Positions 47,407 to 57,304 of a stretch of 64,000 nucleotides of DNA are shown here, piece by piece (the first letter of the stretch is position 1; the number at the start of each line of letters is the position of its first letter). Under the pieces are notes generated by a model. It saw only the letters and a list, made by a program, of their open reading frames with translations. It did not search any database and was not told the origin of the DNA. The DNA is taken from assembly GCF_038005225.1 (NCBI RefSeq), contig NZ_JBBOSU010000001.1:3460001-3524000 (forward strand), in the 5' to 3' direction. The stretch is from Solibacillus sp. FSL K6-1523 (lineage in GTDB: Bacteria > Bacillota > Bacilli > Bacillales_A > Planococcaceae). Made by a program: the position numbers and the translations under genes.

Positions 47407-48885
47407 TTACGGCAATAAATACGCAGCAATTTTATTAATATCTTTACTAAAAATACGATCCGCTGTCATGCTCGATGCAATCGCTCGAAGCTCTTGCCAT
47501 TTTTGATAGAGCTTCGGTGACATTTTTTCCGCGTCACGATATTCCACAGCTTGTGCCGCACAGAACGCTTCAATTGCTAATACGTGGCGCACATTCGCAA
47601 TAATCATTCGTGCATGACGTGCCCCCGTCGTTCCCATACTCACATGGTCTTCCTGGTTCGCAGAGGAAGGTATTGAATCCACAGAAGCAGGATGTGCTAA
47701 TGTTTTATTTTCAGATACTAAGCTTGCGGCACTGTATTGTAAAATCATTGCCCCTGACTCTAATCCTGGCTGCGCACTTAAAAATGCTGGTAACCCTTCA
47801 TTTAATGTTGGGTTGACTAAACGCTCGATGCGACGTTCAGAAACATTCGCTAGTTCTGCGACACCTATTTTCATAAAATCCATCGCAAAAGCAATTGGCT
47901 GACCGTGGAAATTGCCTCCTGAAATAACGACTTCCCCCTCTTCAAAAATAAGCGGATTATCCGTAGCCGCATTCATTTCAAGCTCTAACTTTTCCTTTAC
48001 ATAATTCAGCACTTGCCAGCTCGCTCCATGAATTTGTGGAATACAACGCAGTGAATATGGATCTTGCACACGTTTTTCCCCTTGATGTGTAATGAGCTGA
48101 CTCCCTTCTAGCCAGTCACGCATACGTTTTGCAACATCCATTTGTTCTTGCATCCCTCTCGCTTCATGAACAGCCGGATGAAATGCATCAATAATGCCGT
48201 ATAAAGATTCCATCGTCATTGCGGCAATCCATTCACTTGCATACGCCAATTTTTCTGCTTCAATATAATTCACGACACCTTGTGCAGTCATCGCCTGTGT
48301 ACCATTAATTAAAGCAAGCCCTTCCTTCGCTTGTAATTGAATTGGCGCTAATTCATGCTCGTTAAACACTTCATCTGAAGGACGGATCACACCATCAACC
48401 CAAACTTCACCTTCCCCAATAATTGCGAGCACTAAATGGGATAATGGCGCTAAATCTCCTGATGCCCCTAATGAGCCTTGCTGCGGAATAATTGGATGCA
48501 CTTTTTCATTAATCATCCAAACTAAACGCTCTAACACTTCTAAACGAATACCTGATAATCCTTTTAATAATGCATTTAAACGTAGCACCATCATCGCTCT
48601 TGAAACTTTTTCAGGAAACGGCTCTCCAAAACCACATGCATGTGAGCGAATTAAGTTTAATTGCAAAGTGCCTACTTCATGTTCTGCTATTTTAACGTCG
48701 CTAAATTTTCCAAAACCGGTATTAATGCCGTACACTGTTTTTTCTTGCTGTACAATTCGTTCAACGGCTTGTCGGCTTTTTTGAACCTTTTCAATCGCGT
48801 CCTGACCGATTTCAACTTTTTCATGCTTGAATAAAATTTCTTCTAGCTGCCCCATCGATAATCTTTCACCGTTTAATTGAATCAT
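47407..48885 (-). CDS. hutH: Histidine ammonia-lyase
   Basis: The 492-residue protein has the Ala-Ser-Gly triad that forms the MIO cofactor in [14 protein letters not shown], with [13 protein letters not shown] near residue 60, and AATDNPLIF and [12 protein letters not shown] as further active-site parts. It deaminates histidine to urocanate. No other hut gene is near it, so it stands alone here, unlike the complete hut operon of B. subtilis. AAAGGGGAC precedes the ATG. The 290 bases upstream hold no gene that I can see. Confidence 0.95.
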   Translation of the reverse strand: MIQLNGERLSMGQLEEILFKHEKVEIGQDAIEKVQKSRQAVERIVQQEKTVYGINTGFGKFSDVKIAEHEVGTLQLNLIRSHACGFGEPFPEKVSRAMMVLRLNALLKGLSGIRLEVLERLVWMINEKVHPIIPQQGSLGASGDLAPLSHLVLAIIGEGEVWVDGVIRPSDEVFNEHELAPIQLQAKEGLALINGTQAMTAQGVVNYIEAEKLAYASEWIAAMTMESLYGIIDAFHPAVHEARGMQEQMDVAKRMRDWLEGSQLITHQGEKRVQDPYSLRCIPQIHGASWQVLNYVKEKLELEMNAATDNPLIFEEGEVVISGGNFHGQPIAFAMDFMKIGVAELANVSERRIERLVNPTLNEGLPAFLSAQPGLESGAMILQYSAASLVSENKTLAHPASVDSIPSSANQEDHVSMGTTGARHARMIIANVRHVLAIEAFCAAQAVEYRDAEKMSPKLYQKWQELRAIASSMTADRIFSKDINKIAAYLLP

Positions 48886-49128
48886 TTATTCCGTCCCCTT
48901 TTATTGCCGTATTTTGTTAATGAACTTGCTTTATTTCATTATTGTACAAATAGTTATACTTTTCTAGCATTTTATTCGATTTCCACTCAAATTATTTCAT
49001 GTTTTCTCGTAAACCTTCATTTATCATGCTTTATATCATTTTTCTATATACCTCATCTAATTCATTAACCTGTTAACAATTTAATAGTTTAGTATTTTAG
49101 CATAGTGAAGTTCCAAGTTTCCCATCAC

Positions 49129-49166
49129 AAAAAAGAACATTTAGATAAATGCTCCAAATGTCCTTT
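49129..49166 (-). terminator. Terminator after the UbiB-like gene
   Basis: AAAGGACATTT pairs with AAATGTTCTTT on the minus strand (one mismatch), with a T-run. Confidence 0.75.
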
Positions 49167-49175
49167 ACATTCAAT

Positions 49176-51173
49176 TTATTTCATTCGTTTCATATCCCTT
49201 ATCGCTTGTATAGATAGTCGAACTAATAAGATCGCGCATAAAAATAAACCTAAATAAGCGACCGTATTTAAATAAACTGCAAAGCTAGATTGCATAAACT
49301 GCGAGATCGCTAAAAGTGCTACAGAAATGATTCCAAAGGTAATTCCAACTAATAACAATACAAAGCGTGAGAACAGTTGACTAATGAATAAGGAATTTGC
49401 CTTATCTGAAAAAATATCGTGATGTAAAATAATCTTTCCGCTTTCAACCTTCTTCACAAGCTGATCGATACGTCTTGGAATTTTGCGTATATTTGGTAAC
49501 AGGATGGCTAATTCTTCTTCGATAAACGCCATTGTAGCACGGGGTTCCTTAAATGGTTTTGTAAAGCTTGTTTTTAAATAATCATTTGAAAATTCCTTTG
49601 CCTCTGTAAATATTTCAAAATCGGGATCAATGATTGATAATGTACCATCTAACGTTACAACCGCACGTAAAGCAACATTTACCGCTGGATAAAAATGCAG
49701 TCCAAATTCTCGGACAACCGAAAAAATAGAATAAATTAATACATCTGTAGATATTTGTGATACGTAATTTATTTTCAGTAAAATTTGACTAATTGCCTGT
49801 TCCATCTCAATACGATTAATATCTTCTGTATTTTCAACGAGCAATCTTACGCCGTCTACAACAAGTGGTGCATCATTTTGATAAATGCCGACTAAGAAGT
49901 ATTTCAACCCTTCTTGCTGTGGTTCTGCAAGGCGACCAACTGCTCCAAAATCAAGCATCGTTAGCTTGCCTGTATCCTGTTCAATATATATATTCCCTGG
50001 ATGTGGATCTGCATGGAAAATGCCTGAAACGAGTGCTTGCTCTAAAAAAGAAAATAATAATGTTTGCGCAAATTGGCGGGAATCCACATGCTTCGCTTCA
50101 TAAATATCCTGAGCCATGGCTATAGACTTGCCTTTTATATATTCCATAACTAAAATGTTCGTATTGCTATAACGATGATATACTTTCGGTATTTTCACAT
50201 CATTTTTTTCATTTTGAACAATCGTCGTCATTTGTTCCATATTCCGCGCTTCAATCGTAAAATCGATTTCTTCACTTAAAGCTACGCTAAAACCTTTTGC
50301 CAACTCCAGAAACCCTAAGCTCTCCGCCCACTGTGATTTACTTGAAATCCAACTAGCAAATTCCATTAAAATACCTAAATCTTCATTCATAATATTTTTC
50401 ACATCTGGGCGCAATAATTTTACTGCAACGGGTTCATTTGTAGCGCGCAAAATCGCTTTATGCACCTGACCTATGGATGCGGATGCTAACGGTTCTTCAC
50501 TAAAATAGGAAAAGATTTGATTCACATCGTCCTTTAGATTCTTCTTCAAAATTTCGTCTACTTGCTCTTTTGAAAGTGGACGCACATGTTGCTGCAATTT
50601 TTCGAGTTCCTCAATGAATACCGGAGACAGTAGCTCTTTTCGCGTTGAAAGTACTTGACCAAACTTGACGAAAATCCCCCCACATTGCTCCAGTGTATCG
50701 CGCAAAGCAATTGCTAATTCTCGTTCATCTTCACGCGAACGAGCATATTTCACTGTACGCGTCACACCGTTTTTCATCGCAATACTGACAACTTCACTTA
50801 ATCGTTTTTGACGACGCCAATAAATAAATAGTGTTTTCACACTAGAGCGGCGTCCTACTGGTGCACCATTATCATTAATTTCAATCGGGTCAAACAGTTC
50901 AAAAAACAAGTAAAGTAGCATTGAGATAAGCAGCATACCGCCAAACCAAAGAAGCGTTACAACATTCATTAAGTTAGAAATAATGCCTTCTTCAAAAAAA
51001 CTTGTCCCGCGTAAATAGGTATACCAAAAGATAAAGCTCGTAAAAACCACACTAATTGCAACAGAAAAAATGCGCTTCCCTAAATTCACTTGAGAGCCAA
51101 TTAAACGCCCACTAATAAAAAATACGAGTATTGAAGCAATCACTAATTGTAAAATAATTATTAGAGCATGCAT
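49176..51173 (-). CDS. ABC1/UbiB-family atypical kinase
   Basis: The 665-residue protein has two membrane segments at the N-terminus, the UbiB motif KFGQVLSTRKELLSPVF with its KxGQ, and the kinase-like motifs VAVKLLRPDVK, FHADPHPGNIYI and LDFGAVGRL, then two membrane segments at the C-terminus. UbiB-family kinases are tied to quinone and lipid metabolism. This organism probably makes menaquinone, so a quinone or lipid role is likely. The precise substrate is unknown. It lies 13 bases after the osmC-like gene, so the two may be co-transcribed. Confidence 0.88.
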   Translation of the reverse strand: MHALIIILQLVIASILVFFISGRLIGSQVNLGKRIFSVAISVVFTSFIFWYTYLRGTSFFEEGIISNLMNVVTLLWFGGMLLISMLLYLFFELFDPIEINDNGAPVGRRSSVKTLFIYWRRQKRLSEVVSIAMKNGVTRTVKYARSREDERELAIALRDTLEQCGGIFVKFGQVLSTRKELLSPVFIEELEKLQQHVRPLSKEQVDEILKKNLKDDVNQIFSYFSEEPLASASIGQVHKAILRATNEPVAVKLLRPDVKNIMNEDLGILMEFASWISSKSQWAESLGFLELAKGFSVALSEEIDFTIEARNMEQMTTIVQNEKNDVKIPKVYHRYSNTNILVMEYIKGKSIAMAQDIYEAKHVDSRQFAQTLLFSFLEQALVSGIFHADPHPGNIYIEQDTGKLTMLDFGAVGRLAEPQQEGLKYFLVGIYQNDAPLVVDGVRLLVENTEDINRIEMEQAISQILLKINYVSQISTDVLIYSIFSVVREFGLHFYPAVNVALRAVVTLDGTLSIIDPDFEIFTEAKEFSNDYLKTSFTKPFKEPRATMAFIEEELAILLPNIRKIPRRIDQLVKKVESGKIILHHDIFSDKANSLFISQLFSRFVLLLVGITFGIISVALLAISQFMQSSFAVYLNTVAYLGLFLCAILLVRLSIQAIRDMKRMK

Positions 51174-51186
51174 CCATTCGCCCCCC

Positions 51187-51621
51187 CTATTTCATTACTA
51201 CATGTACCTCAATTTTCACATTTCCCCTTAACGCTTTGCTAATCATACAAACTTCCTCTGCTTTATAAGCATAGCGTTCTGCCATGCGTCGCTTCTTTTC
51301 GTCCTGCTCTGCCATATGCAACTCGATATAATGGTGAATTTCACGGTAAGTAAAAACCCCATTCGTCACTTCAACAATTCCTTCAGACTTCAGGGTAGGT
51401 TTTACATCAATTTGACCCCTTTCCATCATCGCGGCTAGTGTGATTATGTAACAAGTTGCAGCGGCACCTAGTAGCATTTCATCTGGATTCGTGCCGATAC
51501 CCGGACCATCCATTTCAGGTGGTATTGAGATTTTTGTTTCTAAACGATGTGCTGTTAAATTGCCCACTTCATTGCGTCCACCGGGCCAATCAATCGTTAA
51601 ACTAAATGTATGTAATGTCAT
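51187..51621 (-). CDS. OsmC/Ohr-family protein
   Basis: The 144-residue protein has the two redox-active cysteines of the OsmC/Ohr family in GAAATCYIITLAAM and AEEVCMISKALRGN, and the N-terminal beta-sheet region. Such proteins reduce organic hydroperoxides with a thiol partner. The family includes a subgroup often called SACOL1771-type peroxiredoxins, which this resembles in its N-terminal region (IDWPGGRNEVG). GGAGGAT precedes the ATG. Confidence 0.86.
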   Translation of the reverse strand: MTLHTFSLTIDWPGGRNEVGNLTAHRLETKISIPPEMDGPGIGTNPDEMLLGAAATCYIITLAAMMERGQIDVKPTLKSEGIVEVTNGVFTYREIHHYIELHMAEQDEKKRRMAERYAYKAEEVCMISKALRGNVKIEVHVVMK

Positions 51622-51700
51622 TTTTTATCCTCCATCGATTGTTCTTGATTTTTTCGATTTAAAAGAAGCAGCTAGAACATTTTGTTCTAACCGCCACTAA

Positions 51701-52915
51701 TTACCAAACGTTTTCTTTATACTTTTTATAGTAATTGATTTGGCGCATAAATAAATAAAATTTACGCTTAAAATGCTTGTCCTGCTTATAAAATAATGGG
51801 TTTACCAATTTGCCCTCGCGAATCAATCGTTGAATATCCGCTTGAACAGTTGGGTCCTCAACAAATTTCCTTAAGACAATTTTTGGAACAACGGAAAATA
51901 ATAAATCTCCTTTTAAATAAGTACATGGCGCTGGTATATCGAAAATTAAATCGTCTACAAAATAGCGTGCCATATTATGCCCCATTGCCGTCACATAATA
52001 GCTTGAACGGCCTTGACGAATATTCACTTCAAACACTTTAAACTTGCCATCTCGCTCATCAAATTTCAAGTCGAAATTCGCAAAACCTCGGTAACCAACC
52101 GCTTCTAAAAAGCCACGTAACTTCGTCATTACTTCTTCATTGTAACGTGATAGAACTGCAGTATAGTTTCCGATTGCTGTTTTCGTATGTTCTTGCAAGG
52201 CAACTTGTGCAAATGTTACGAGCTGTGTTTCACCTTTTGAGCTTACATAAATAACAGAGTCCCACATCGCTGTATCCTCACCAGGAATGAAATCTTGTAT
52301 AATGAGCTCATCTTGATAGCCACTTGCCTTCACCATATCAATTACTTTTTGCACTTCTTCGCTACTGTCTACTTTAAATACTTTTGCTTGTCCTTCAAAA
52401 GGATGGCGACTATACTCAATCCCATTGCTCGGCTTAATAATGACCGGGTACATCATCTCGCCCGTAAAATCGCCGTCAATGCGACAATCATAAAAATATG
52501 TCGTCGGAATATCTATGCCGTGCTGCTCACAAAGTTTATAAAAATTAGATTTAAGTTGTAAATGCTCCATTAGTTCTTCATCAATATTGTTAAACACAAA
52601 ATAATCTTGCAAAATAGTGCGGTTTTCAATAATTAAACGGACGTATAAATCATTTGTCCCAATCAGTATAAGCTTATCTGCATCATCACCATATTTTTTT
52701 GCAACACTTATTAAGATTTTTGCAAATTGGTCTGGTTCACCCAATTTTTTATCATATTCAATCGCACGTGGAATTGTACTTAAATTCGTAAAAGGTAGTA
52801 CGCCCTTTCCTACTAAAATCGGGCGGATATTATATTCTTCATGAAATGAAATCGCCATATTGTACGCGTTAATGTCTGTCCCTACAATGATAGGCAAAAA
52901 TGGTTGTTTGCTCAT
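51701..52915 (-). CDS. ATP-grasp ligase resembling D-aspartate ligase
   Basis: The 404-residue protein is an ATP-grasp enzyme with PIIVGTDINAYNMAISFHEE, YPVIIKPSNGIEY, LIIQDFIPGED, and the metal-binding region FANFDLKFDERDGKFKVFEVN in pieces (NFDLKFDERDGKFKV, EVNIRQGRSSYYV). From memory it follows the D-aspartate ligase Asl of Enterococcus faecium over much of its length (for example RQGRSS and the text around IGNYTAVL). That enzyme activates D-aspartate and adds it to the lysine side chain of the peptidoglycan precursor. Other carboxylate-amine ligases are possible. The ATG at 52915 follows GAGGAAGAG. Confidence 0.65.
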   Translation of the reverse strand: MSKQPFLPIIVGTDINAYNMAISFHEEYNIRPILVGKGVLPFTNLSTIPRAIEYDKKLGEPDQFAKILISVAKKYGDDADKLILIGTNDLYVRLIIENRTILQDYFVFNNIDEELMEHLQLKSNFYKLCEQHGIDIPTTYFYDCRIDGDFTGEMMYPVIIKPSNGIEYSRHPFEGQAKVFKVDSSEEVQKVIDMVKASGYQDELIIQDFIPGEDTAMWDSVIYVSSKGETQLVTFAQVALQEHTKTAIGNYTAVLSRYNEEVMTKLRGFLEAVGYRGFANFDLKFDERDGKFKVFEVNIRQGRSSYYVTAMGHNMARYFVDDLIFDIPAPCTYLKGDLLFSVVPKIVLRKFVEDPTVQADIQRLIREGKLVNPLFYKQDKHFKRKFYLFMRQINYYKKYKENVW

Positions 52916-53145
52916 AAAACTCTTCCTCTCGATATGTTCAACTAGCTTAACTAGCAATACGCTTTTCCTGGTTTAATAGAAGACTTCTCAAGCAGATGTC
53001 CACTAACATATCATACAATACTCTTTCAAATTATGCCTTAATTTACAAGTGAAAAGATTATCCCATTTCCCCGATATTAGAAACAATCTTAAGCTTTCTG
53101 AAACTTCCTCCTATTTGGAACGTACTTATTAGAGAGGTGATAAAG

Positions 53146-54054
53146 ATGAATGATCGATTACAATTATTTTTTGACAACATCGAGAAAATAAAGCTTTACT
53201 TCGGTTCGGATGTGGACAGCTTTGCAAAACATTTGGCGCTCAAATTAACTGTTCGTAATATTCATTTTTATTACGAAGATTATGAAAACGTACAGCAGCA
53301 AATTAAAAAGCACACGAAATGGTATCAATTTGCACGGAATAGCTCCACGTTGAATCACGCTTATTATGTCCATTTCGCAAAAAATCCAGAACAAATTCCA
53401 ATCGCTTTTCAACAATATAAAATAGTAACAAAGCAATTTACTCGCGGGGAACAAAGTTATCTAACAGCGATGTATTTAACGGATGAAGCGGCATTTACGA
53501 AGCTTCAGGTGCTTATAAACGAATTGATGCAGCAGCCTAGTTTAAAGCTTACTTCACTTGCTACACATCATTGCGCTATTTTAGCGACCCGCCCCGAAGA
53601 AGCACATATTTTAGCCAATACATATACGCAATATTATAATAAACTTATTACAATCGGTTTTGTCCGTGGGAAAGATACGATTCAAATGGCACTTTTATTA
53701 ACGGCTGGCACTGGGATATTTTGCGAAAACACGATTCAGCATGTACAAAAACTAGCAAAACTTATTTTTTCAATTCAAGCTATTATAAAATACTGTCACT
53801 ACAGCACAATCGCTTTGCTTGCTCTAGCAAACTTTCAATTGAACCAATTCCCTGCACTCGAAGATATCCACGATGAAATTTGCCATAGCCTAAAAATTTC
53901 CCCAAATAGCTGCAATACCTTACTGCTAGCGGCGCAAATTTATACGGCAAATGAAGTCATTGGAGATTTGCCATTTTACAATATGAATTTTTCTGATTTT
54001 GCATACGCGCTTGTAAATGATGATTTCACAAGTACTCATACAGCCAGTGACTAA
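53146..54054 (+). CDS. DUF4003-family protein
   Basis: The 302-residue protein is all-alpha in character with no signal peptide or membrane segment; DUF4003 is my recognition from its length and text (MNDRLQLFFDNIEKIKLYF, LTAMYLTDEAAFTKLQVLIN, LLTAGTGIFCENTIQH). It has no known function. It begins with an ATG that has AGAGG upstream; an in-frame GTG three codons earlier is less likely. Neighbours on both sides are unrelated. Confidence 0.6.
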   Translation: MNDRLQLFFDNIEKIKLYFGSDVDSFAKHLALKLTVRNIHFYYEDYENVQQQIKKHTKWYQFARNSSTLNHAYYVHFAKNPEQIPIAFQQYKIVTKQFTRGEQSYLTAMYLTDEAAFTKLQVLINELMQQPSLKLTSLATHHCAILATRPEEAHILANTYTQYYNKLITIGFVRGKDTIQMALLLTAGTGIFCENTIQHVQKLAKLIFSIQAIIKYCHYSTIALLALANFQLNQFPALEDIHDEICHSLKISPNSCNTLLLAAQIYTANEVIGDLPFYNMNFSDFAYALVNDDFTSTHTASD

Positions 54055-54078
54055 TCGAATTGGTCGCTGGCTTTTGTC
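54043..54078 (+). terminator. Terminator after the DUF4003 gene
   Basis: GCCAGTGAC pairs with GTCGCTGGC (one G-T pair), followed by T-rich sequence. The stem overlaps the stop codon. Confidence 0.7.
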
Positions 54079-54104
54079 TATTTCGATAAAATTTTCTTTG
54101 ACAT

Positions 54105-54150
54105 AAAAAAGGCGGGTGAAATCTAATTGCCCATTTCGCCCGCCTCCTGA
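54105..54150 (-). terminator. Terminator after the beta-helix protein gene
   Basis: GGCGGGCGAAAT pairs with ATTTCACCCGCC on the minus strand, followed by a T-run. Confidence 0.85.
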
Positions 54151-54154
54151 ATAT

Positions 54155-55531
54155 TTATTTCATCACAACATTTTTCGGTTCACATAATTCAAAACGACCA
54201 AGAGAATCCTCGGTAGCCCCTTTTGTATTTCCTAAAATAACAACCGCTTCATTTAATGATGCTCGACATTTTGTAAACGTATTGTGAGATGCATTCATTG
54301 TACAGTTTAATGTATCAATTGCGGCGCCACCTGTACGAGAACTACAACTTTCAAACACCGTATCTCGAATCGAAATTTCTGCATCATACATATGAAGCGC
54401 ACCACTTTGATCCGCGCGACTTTCTTTAAAATGCCCCCCCTCTATAACGAGCTTCACTTTTTGAACTTTACCAGTTATTCGACTAAAGAAACTCTTTGAT
54501 GTCATATGCTTTGCCTCTGTACCCGCAATATACATACTCCCACCTTTGCCAAGCGTAGAATTATGCTCAAAAATACAGTTTCGCAATACAAAATGTTCAC
54601 TATTCGTAAAGTAAATCGCGCCACCACGTTCCTCTGTAAAACACTTCTCAAACGAACAGCTATCCAACTCCACTTTTGCGTTATTCATTTCAATCGCTCT
54701 TACATTGTTTGCACCCAAAAAATGAGCATCATTAATTTTTGTAATCCCCATATTACGTAAGCTCAGCATCGTTTTATTGGCATCCATTGAGGCTATAAAA
54801 CGAGCGCCATCCGCCTTTAAAACACCGCCATCAACAATAATTGTTGCTCCATTGCCAAATGTTACATTCATACCATTTAAGTCCAGCTCGGCACCTTTTC
54901 CAACAATGACCTCGCCCGTTAAATAAGTCGCATGTCCTAACTTTTTCTTATGCCCCGCCAATAACGTCATTTGTGTGAGGCGTTCTTGATATTCAAAACC
55001 TGGCAAGAAGTATGAAAGCTTTTGTAAAGGAACAGATACGTTTTGCTCAAAAGCCGTTTGCACAACTTTAGTTGCAAGCTCTGTATCCTTTTTGAGCATT
55101 GCTAAACGGAAGCCTCGAATAAATTGAACTTCCTCATAACTTAACTGAAATAGTTCCTCAAATAAGACAAGTAACTCCTGCTCTTTTTCTGTTATTTTAT
55201 GATCCTTTTGTGCATAACCGTATAAATCGAGCATGAAAATATATTTATGCTCTGTTTCATGTAGCGTTTGTAATACATTATGGATTGTCCCCGTATCGGC
55301 CTCTATTGCAGCTGAAATGGCTAACTTTTTAAATTCAAGTGGTAAATCTAATACAGAAATTTGCTTTTTTAAAACTTCCTTTGCCATCTCACTCGGATAG
55401 CCGTTCACACAGACTAACATCGCAAAGCCAATTGCATACGTTTTACGAAATTGTATATTTTCATGAGCCAGTGGGTGTTTTTCGTTTAATAATTCCTTTT
55501 TAACTTGTCGTAAATTTTGTAATATTGACAT
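54155..55531 (-). CDS. Protein with a TerB-like helical domain and a right-handed beta-helix domain
   Basis: The 458-residue protein has no signal peptide. The N-terminal part (about residues 1-170) is helical and contains DLYGYAQKDHKITEKEQELL, a pattern like that of TerB/tellurite-resistance domains, where an acidic helix carries the metal site. The rest (about 200-440) is a run of short beta-strand repeats (GAELDLNGMNVTFGNGATII, NNAKVELDSCSF, GGAIYFTNSEHFVLRNCIF, GGSMYIAG, GALHMYDAEI) typical of a right-handed beta-helix. I do not recognise the family as a whole. GGAGGTACAGC precedes the ATG. Confidence 0.55.
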   Translation of the reverse strand: MSILQNLRQVKKELLNEKHPLAHENIQFRKTYAIGFAMLVCVNGYPSEMAKEVLKKQISVLDLPLEFKKLAISAAIEADTGTIHNVLQTLHETEHKYIFMLDLYGYAQKDHKITEKEQELLVLFEELFQLSYEEVQFIRGFRLAMLKKDTELATKVVQTAFEQNVSVPLQKLSYFLPGFEYQERLTQMTLLAGHKKKLGHATYLTGEVIVGKGAELDLNGMNVTFGNGATIIVDGGVLKADGARFIASMDANKTMLSLRNMGITKINDAHFLGANNVRAIEMNNAKVELDSCSFEKCFTEERGGAIYFTNSEHFVLRNCIFEHNSTLGKGGSMYIAGTEAKHMTSKSFFSRITGKVQKVKLVIEGGHFKESRADQSGALHMYDAEISIRDTVFESCSSRTGGAAIDTLNCTMNASHNTFTKCRASLNEAVVILGNTKGATEDSLGRFELCEPKNVVMK

Positions 55532-55705
55532 GCTGTACCTCCAAAAGTTGTTTCGTTTACAAGACTTCCTATACTTTATAACGGCAATAATTCAGTAATT
55601 TTTATGCCTATGTATAAAAAAGACTCGCCAATTTCAAAACAATTTGAATAATTCCTTCAAACAGACACATCCATTTCGTACAATTTAGATGCTATTAGAA
55701 ACATA

Positions 55706-55747
55706 AAAAAACACACCATGCCAACAAAGGTTGAGATGATGTGTTTT
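55706..55747 (-). terminator. Terminator after sstT
   Basis: On the minus strand AACACA, AT and CAACC pair with GGTTG, AT and TGTGTT, followed by a long T-run. Confidence 0.82.
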
Positions 55748-55757
55748 AATTTGGTTC

Positions 55758-56969
55758 CTATTTCACTTTTCGCTCGTTTGCATATTCTGCTGCCGCAGTA
55801 AATACAACGTCTGATGATGAATTTAGTGCTGTCTCACATGAATCTTGAATGACCCCAATGATGAAGCCAATTGCCACAACTTGCATAGCAATATCATCTG
55901 AAATCCCTAATAAGCTACATGCTAACGGAATTAATAACAGCGATCCTCCCGCTACACCTGATGCACCCGTTGCTGAAACAGCTGATAGAATCATTAAAAT
56001 AACAGCCGTTAAAAGATCTACTTCAACGCCTAAAGTATGAGCCGCCGCCATCGTTAAAATTGAAATCGTAACAGCCGCGCCCCCCATATTGATTGTGGCG
56101 CCTAAAGGAATCGAAATTGCATACGTATCTTTATTTAGCCCAAGCTTTTCTGCCAACGCCATATTTACTGGAATGTTGGCTGCAGAACTTCGCGTGAAAA
56201 ATGCCGCCACACCACTTTCTTTTAAGCTTGCAAACACAAGTGGATATGGATTGCGACGTGCAACAATAAATACAAGTAGTGGATTGATAACTAAAGCAAT
56301 AAAGAACATTGTACCGACTAAAATCATTATTAAACGTCCATACGATGATAATGTATCAAAACCAGTCGTAGAAATTGTTTCAAAAACAAGTCCCATAATT
56401 CCAAGTGGTGCTAAACTAATCACCCATTGTACAACTTTTGTAATGGCATCTGATGCGTTTGAAATAAACGTTTTTGTCGTGTCATTTGCTGCTTTAAATG
56501 CGAAACCTAAAATAACAGCCCACGTAAGAATCCCCAAATAATTGGCGTCCATTAAAGCACTCACAGGATTCGATACCATATTAAACAATAACTTTTCTAG
56601 TACTTCTGCAATGCCGCTCGGTGGTTCAATTTCCTGTATACTTGTCTTTAATACTAGTGTCGTTGGGAAAATGTAACTTACAACTACAGCTACAAAGCCC
56701 GCTACAAATGTACCTACTATATATAACATGACAACCATTTTCATATTTGTCGCCTTGCCCCCTACGTGAGAGGCAATCGCATGAATGACTAATATAAATA
56801 CGAGGATTGGTGCCACTGCTTTTAATGCATTGATAAATAGTGAACCAAATATTGAAATAACCGACAATTGATCAGGTAATAATAAAGCAAACACAACACC
56901 AAGTATGATCCCTGCAATGATTCGGTTAACGAGGTTGATGCTATTCCATTTTTCAAATAAACTTTTCAT
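55758..56969 (-). CDS. sstT: Serine/threonine:sodium symporter SstT
   Basis: The 403-residue protein belongs to the dicarboxylate/amino acid:cation symporter family with about eight membrane segments and the two hairpin loops. The signature TRSSAANIPVNMALAEKLG and SIPLGATINMGGAAVTISI match the SstT subgroup, and the ending ALNSSSDVVFTAAAEYA is typical. It imports serine and threonine with sodium. GGAGGAGAAAA precedes the ATG. Confidence 0.9.
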   Translation of the reverse strand: MKSLFEKWNSINLVNRIIAGIILGVVFALLLPDQLSVISIFGSLFINALKAVAPILVFILVIHAIASHVGGKATNMKMVVMLYIVGTFVAGFVAVVVSYIFPTTLVLKTSIQEIEPPSGIAEVLEKLLFNMVSNPVSALMDANYLGILTWAVILGFAFKAANDTTKTFISNASDAITKVVQWVISLAPLGIMGLVFETISTTGFDTLSSYGRLIMILVGTMFFIALVINPLLVFIVARRNPYPLVFASLKESGVAAFFTRSSAANIPVNMALAEKLGLNKDTYAISIPLGATINMGGAAVTISILTMAAAHTLGVEVDLLTAVILMILSAVSATGASGVAGGSLLLIPLACSLLGISDDIAMQVVAIGFIIGVIQDSCETALNSSSDVVFTAAAEYANERKVK

Positions 56970-57304
56970 TTTTCTCCTCCAAAATTATCCGATGTACATA
57001 GTGAATTAATAGTCTATATGATTTCAATTCAATTTTATTTATATCAAAATAATACATTGTATTTATATAAAATACAACTGTATTTTTGAGACGCACACAT
57101 TAACTCTGTTTATATAGGGTAATCTGCATGTTAATACTTTTATCCCGAAAAATAACCCCTAAAACCATTACAATACTCCTTATATTGAAATAGAACACTT
57201 CCTTTTTAACTGTTTATTTTAAATTTTATTATTATTTTTAACCTATTTTTAACCTTTACTCTTTAAATTGATACTAAGTAGATAATAATTAGGAGTGAAT
57301 GAAA
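56970..57304. other. Intergenic region between divergent sstT and the HD-GYP gene
   Basis: No gene is apparent in these 335 AT-rich bases. It should hold both divergent promoters, but no clear pair stands out. The inverted repeat TTGTATTT-ATATA-AAATACAA (near 57056-57078) is a possible operator site. Confidence 0.45.
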
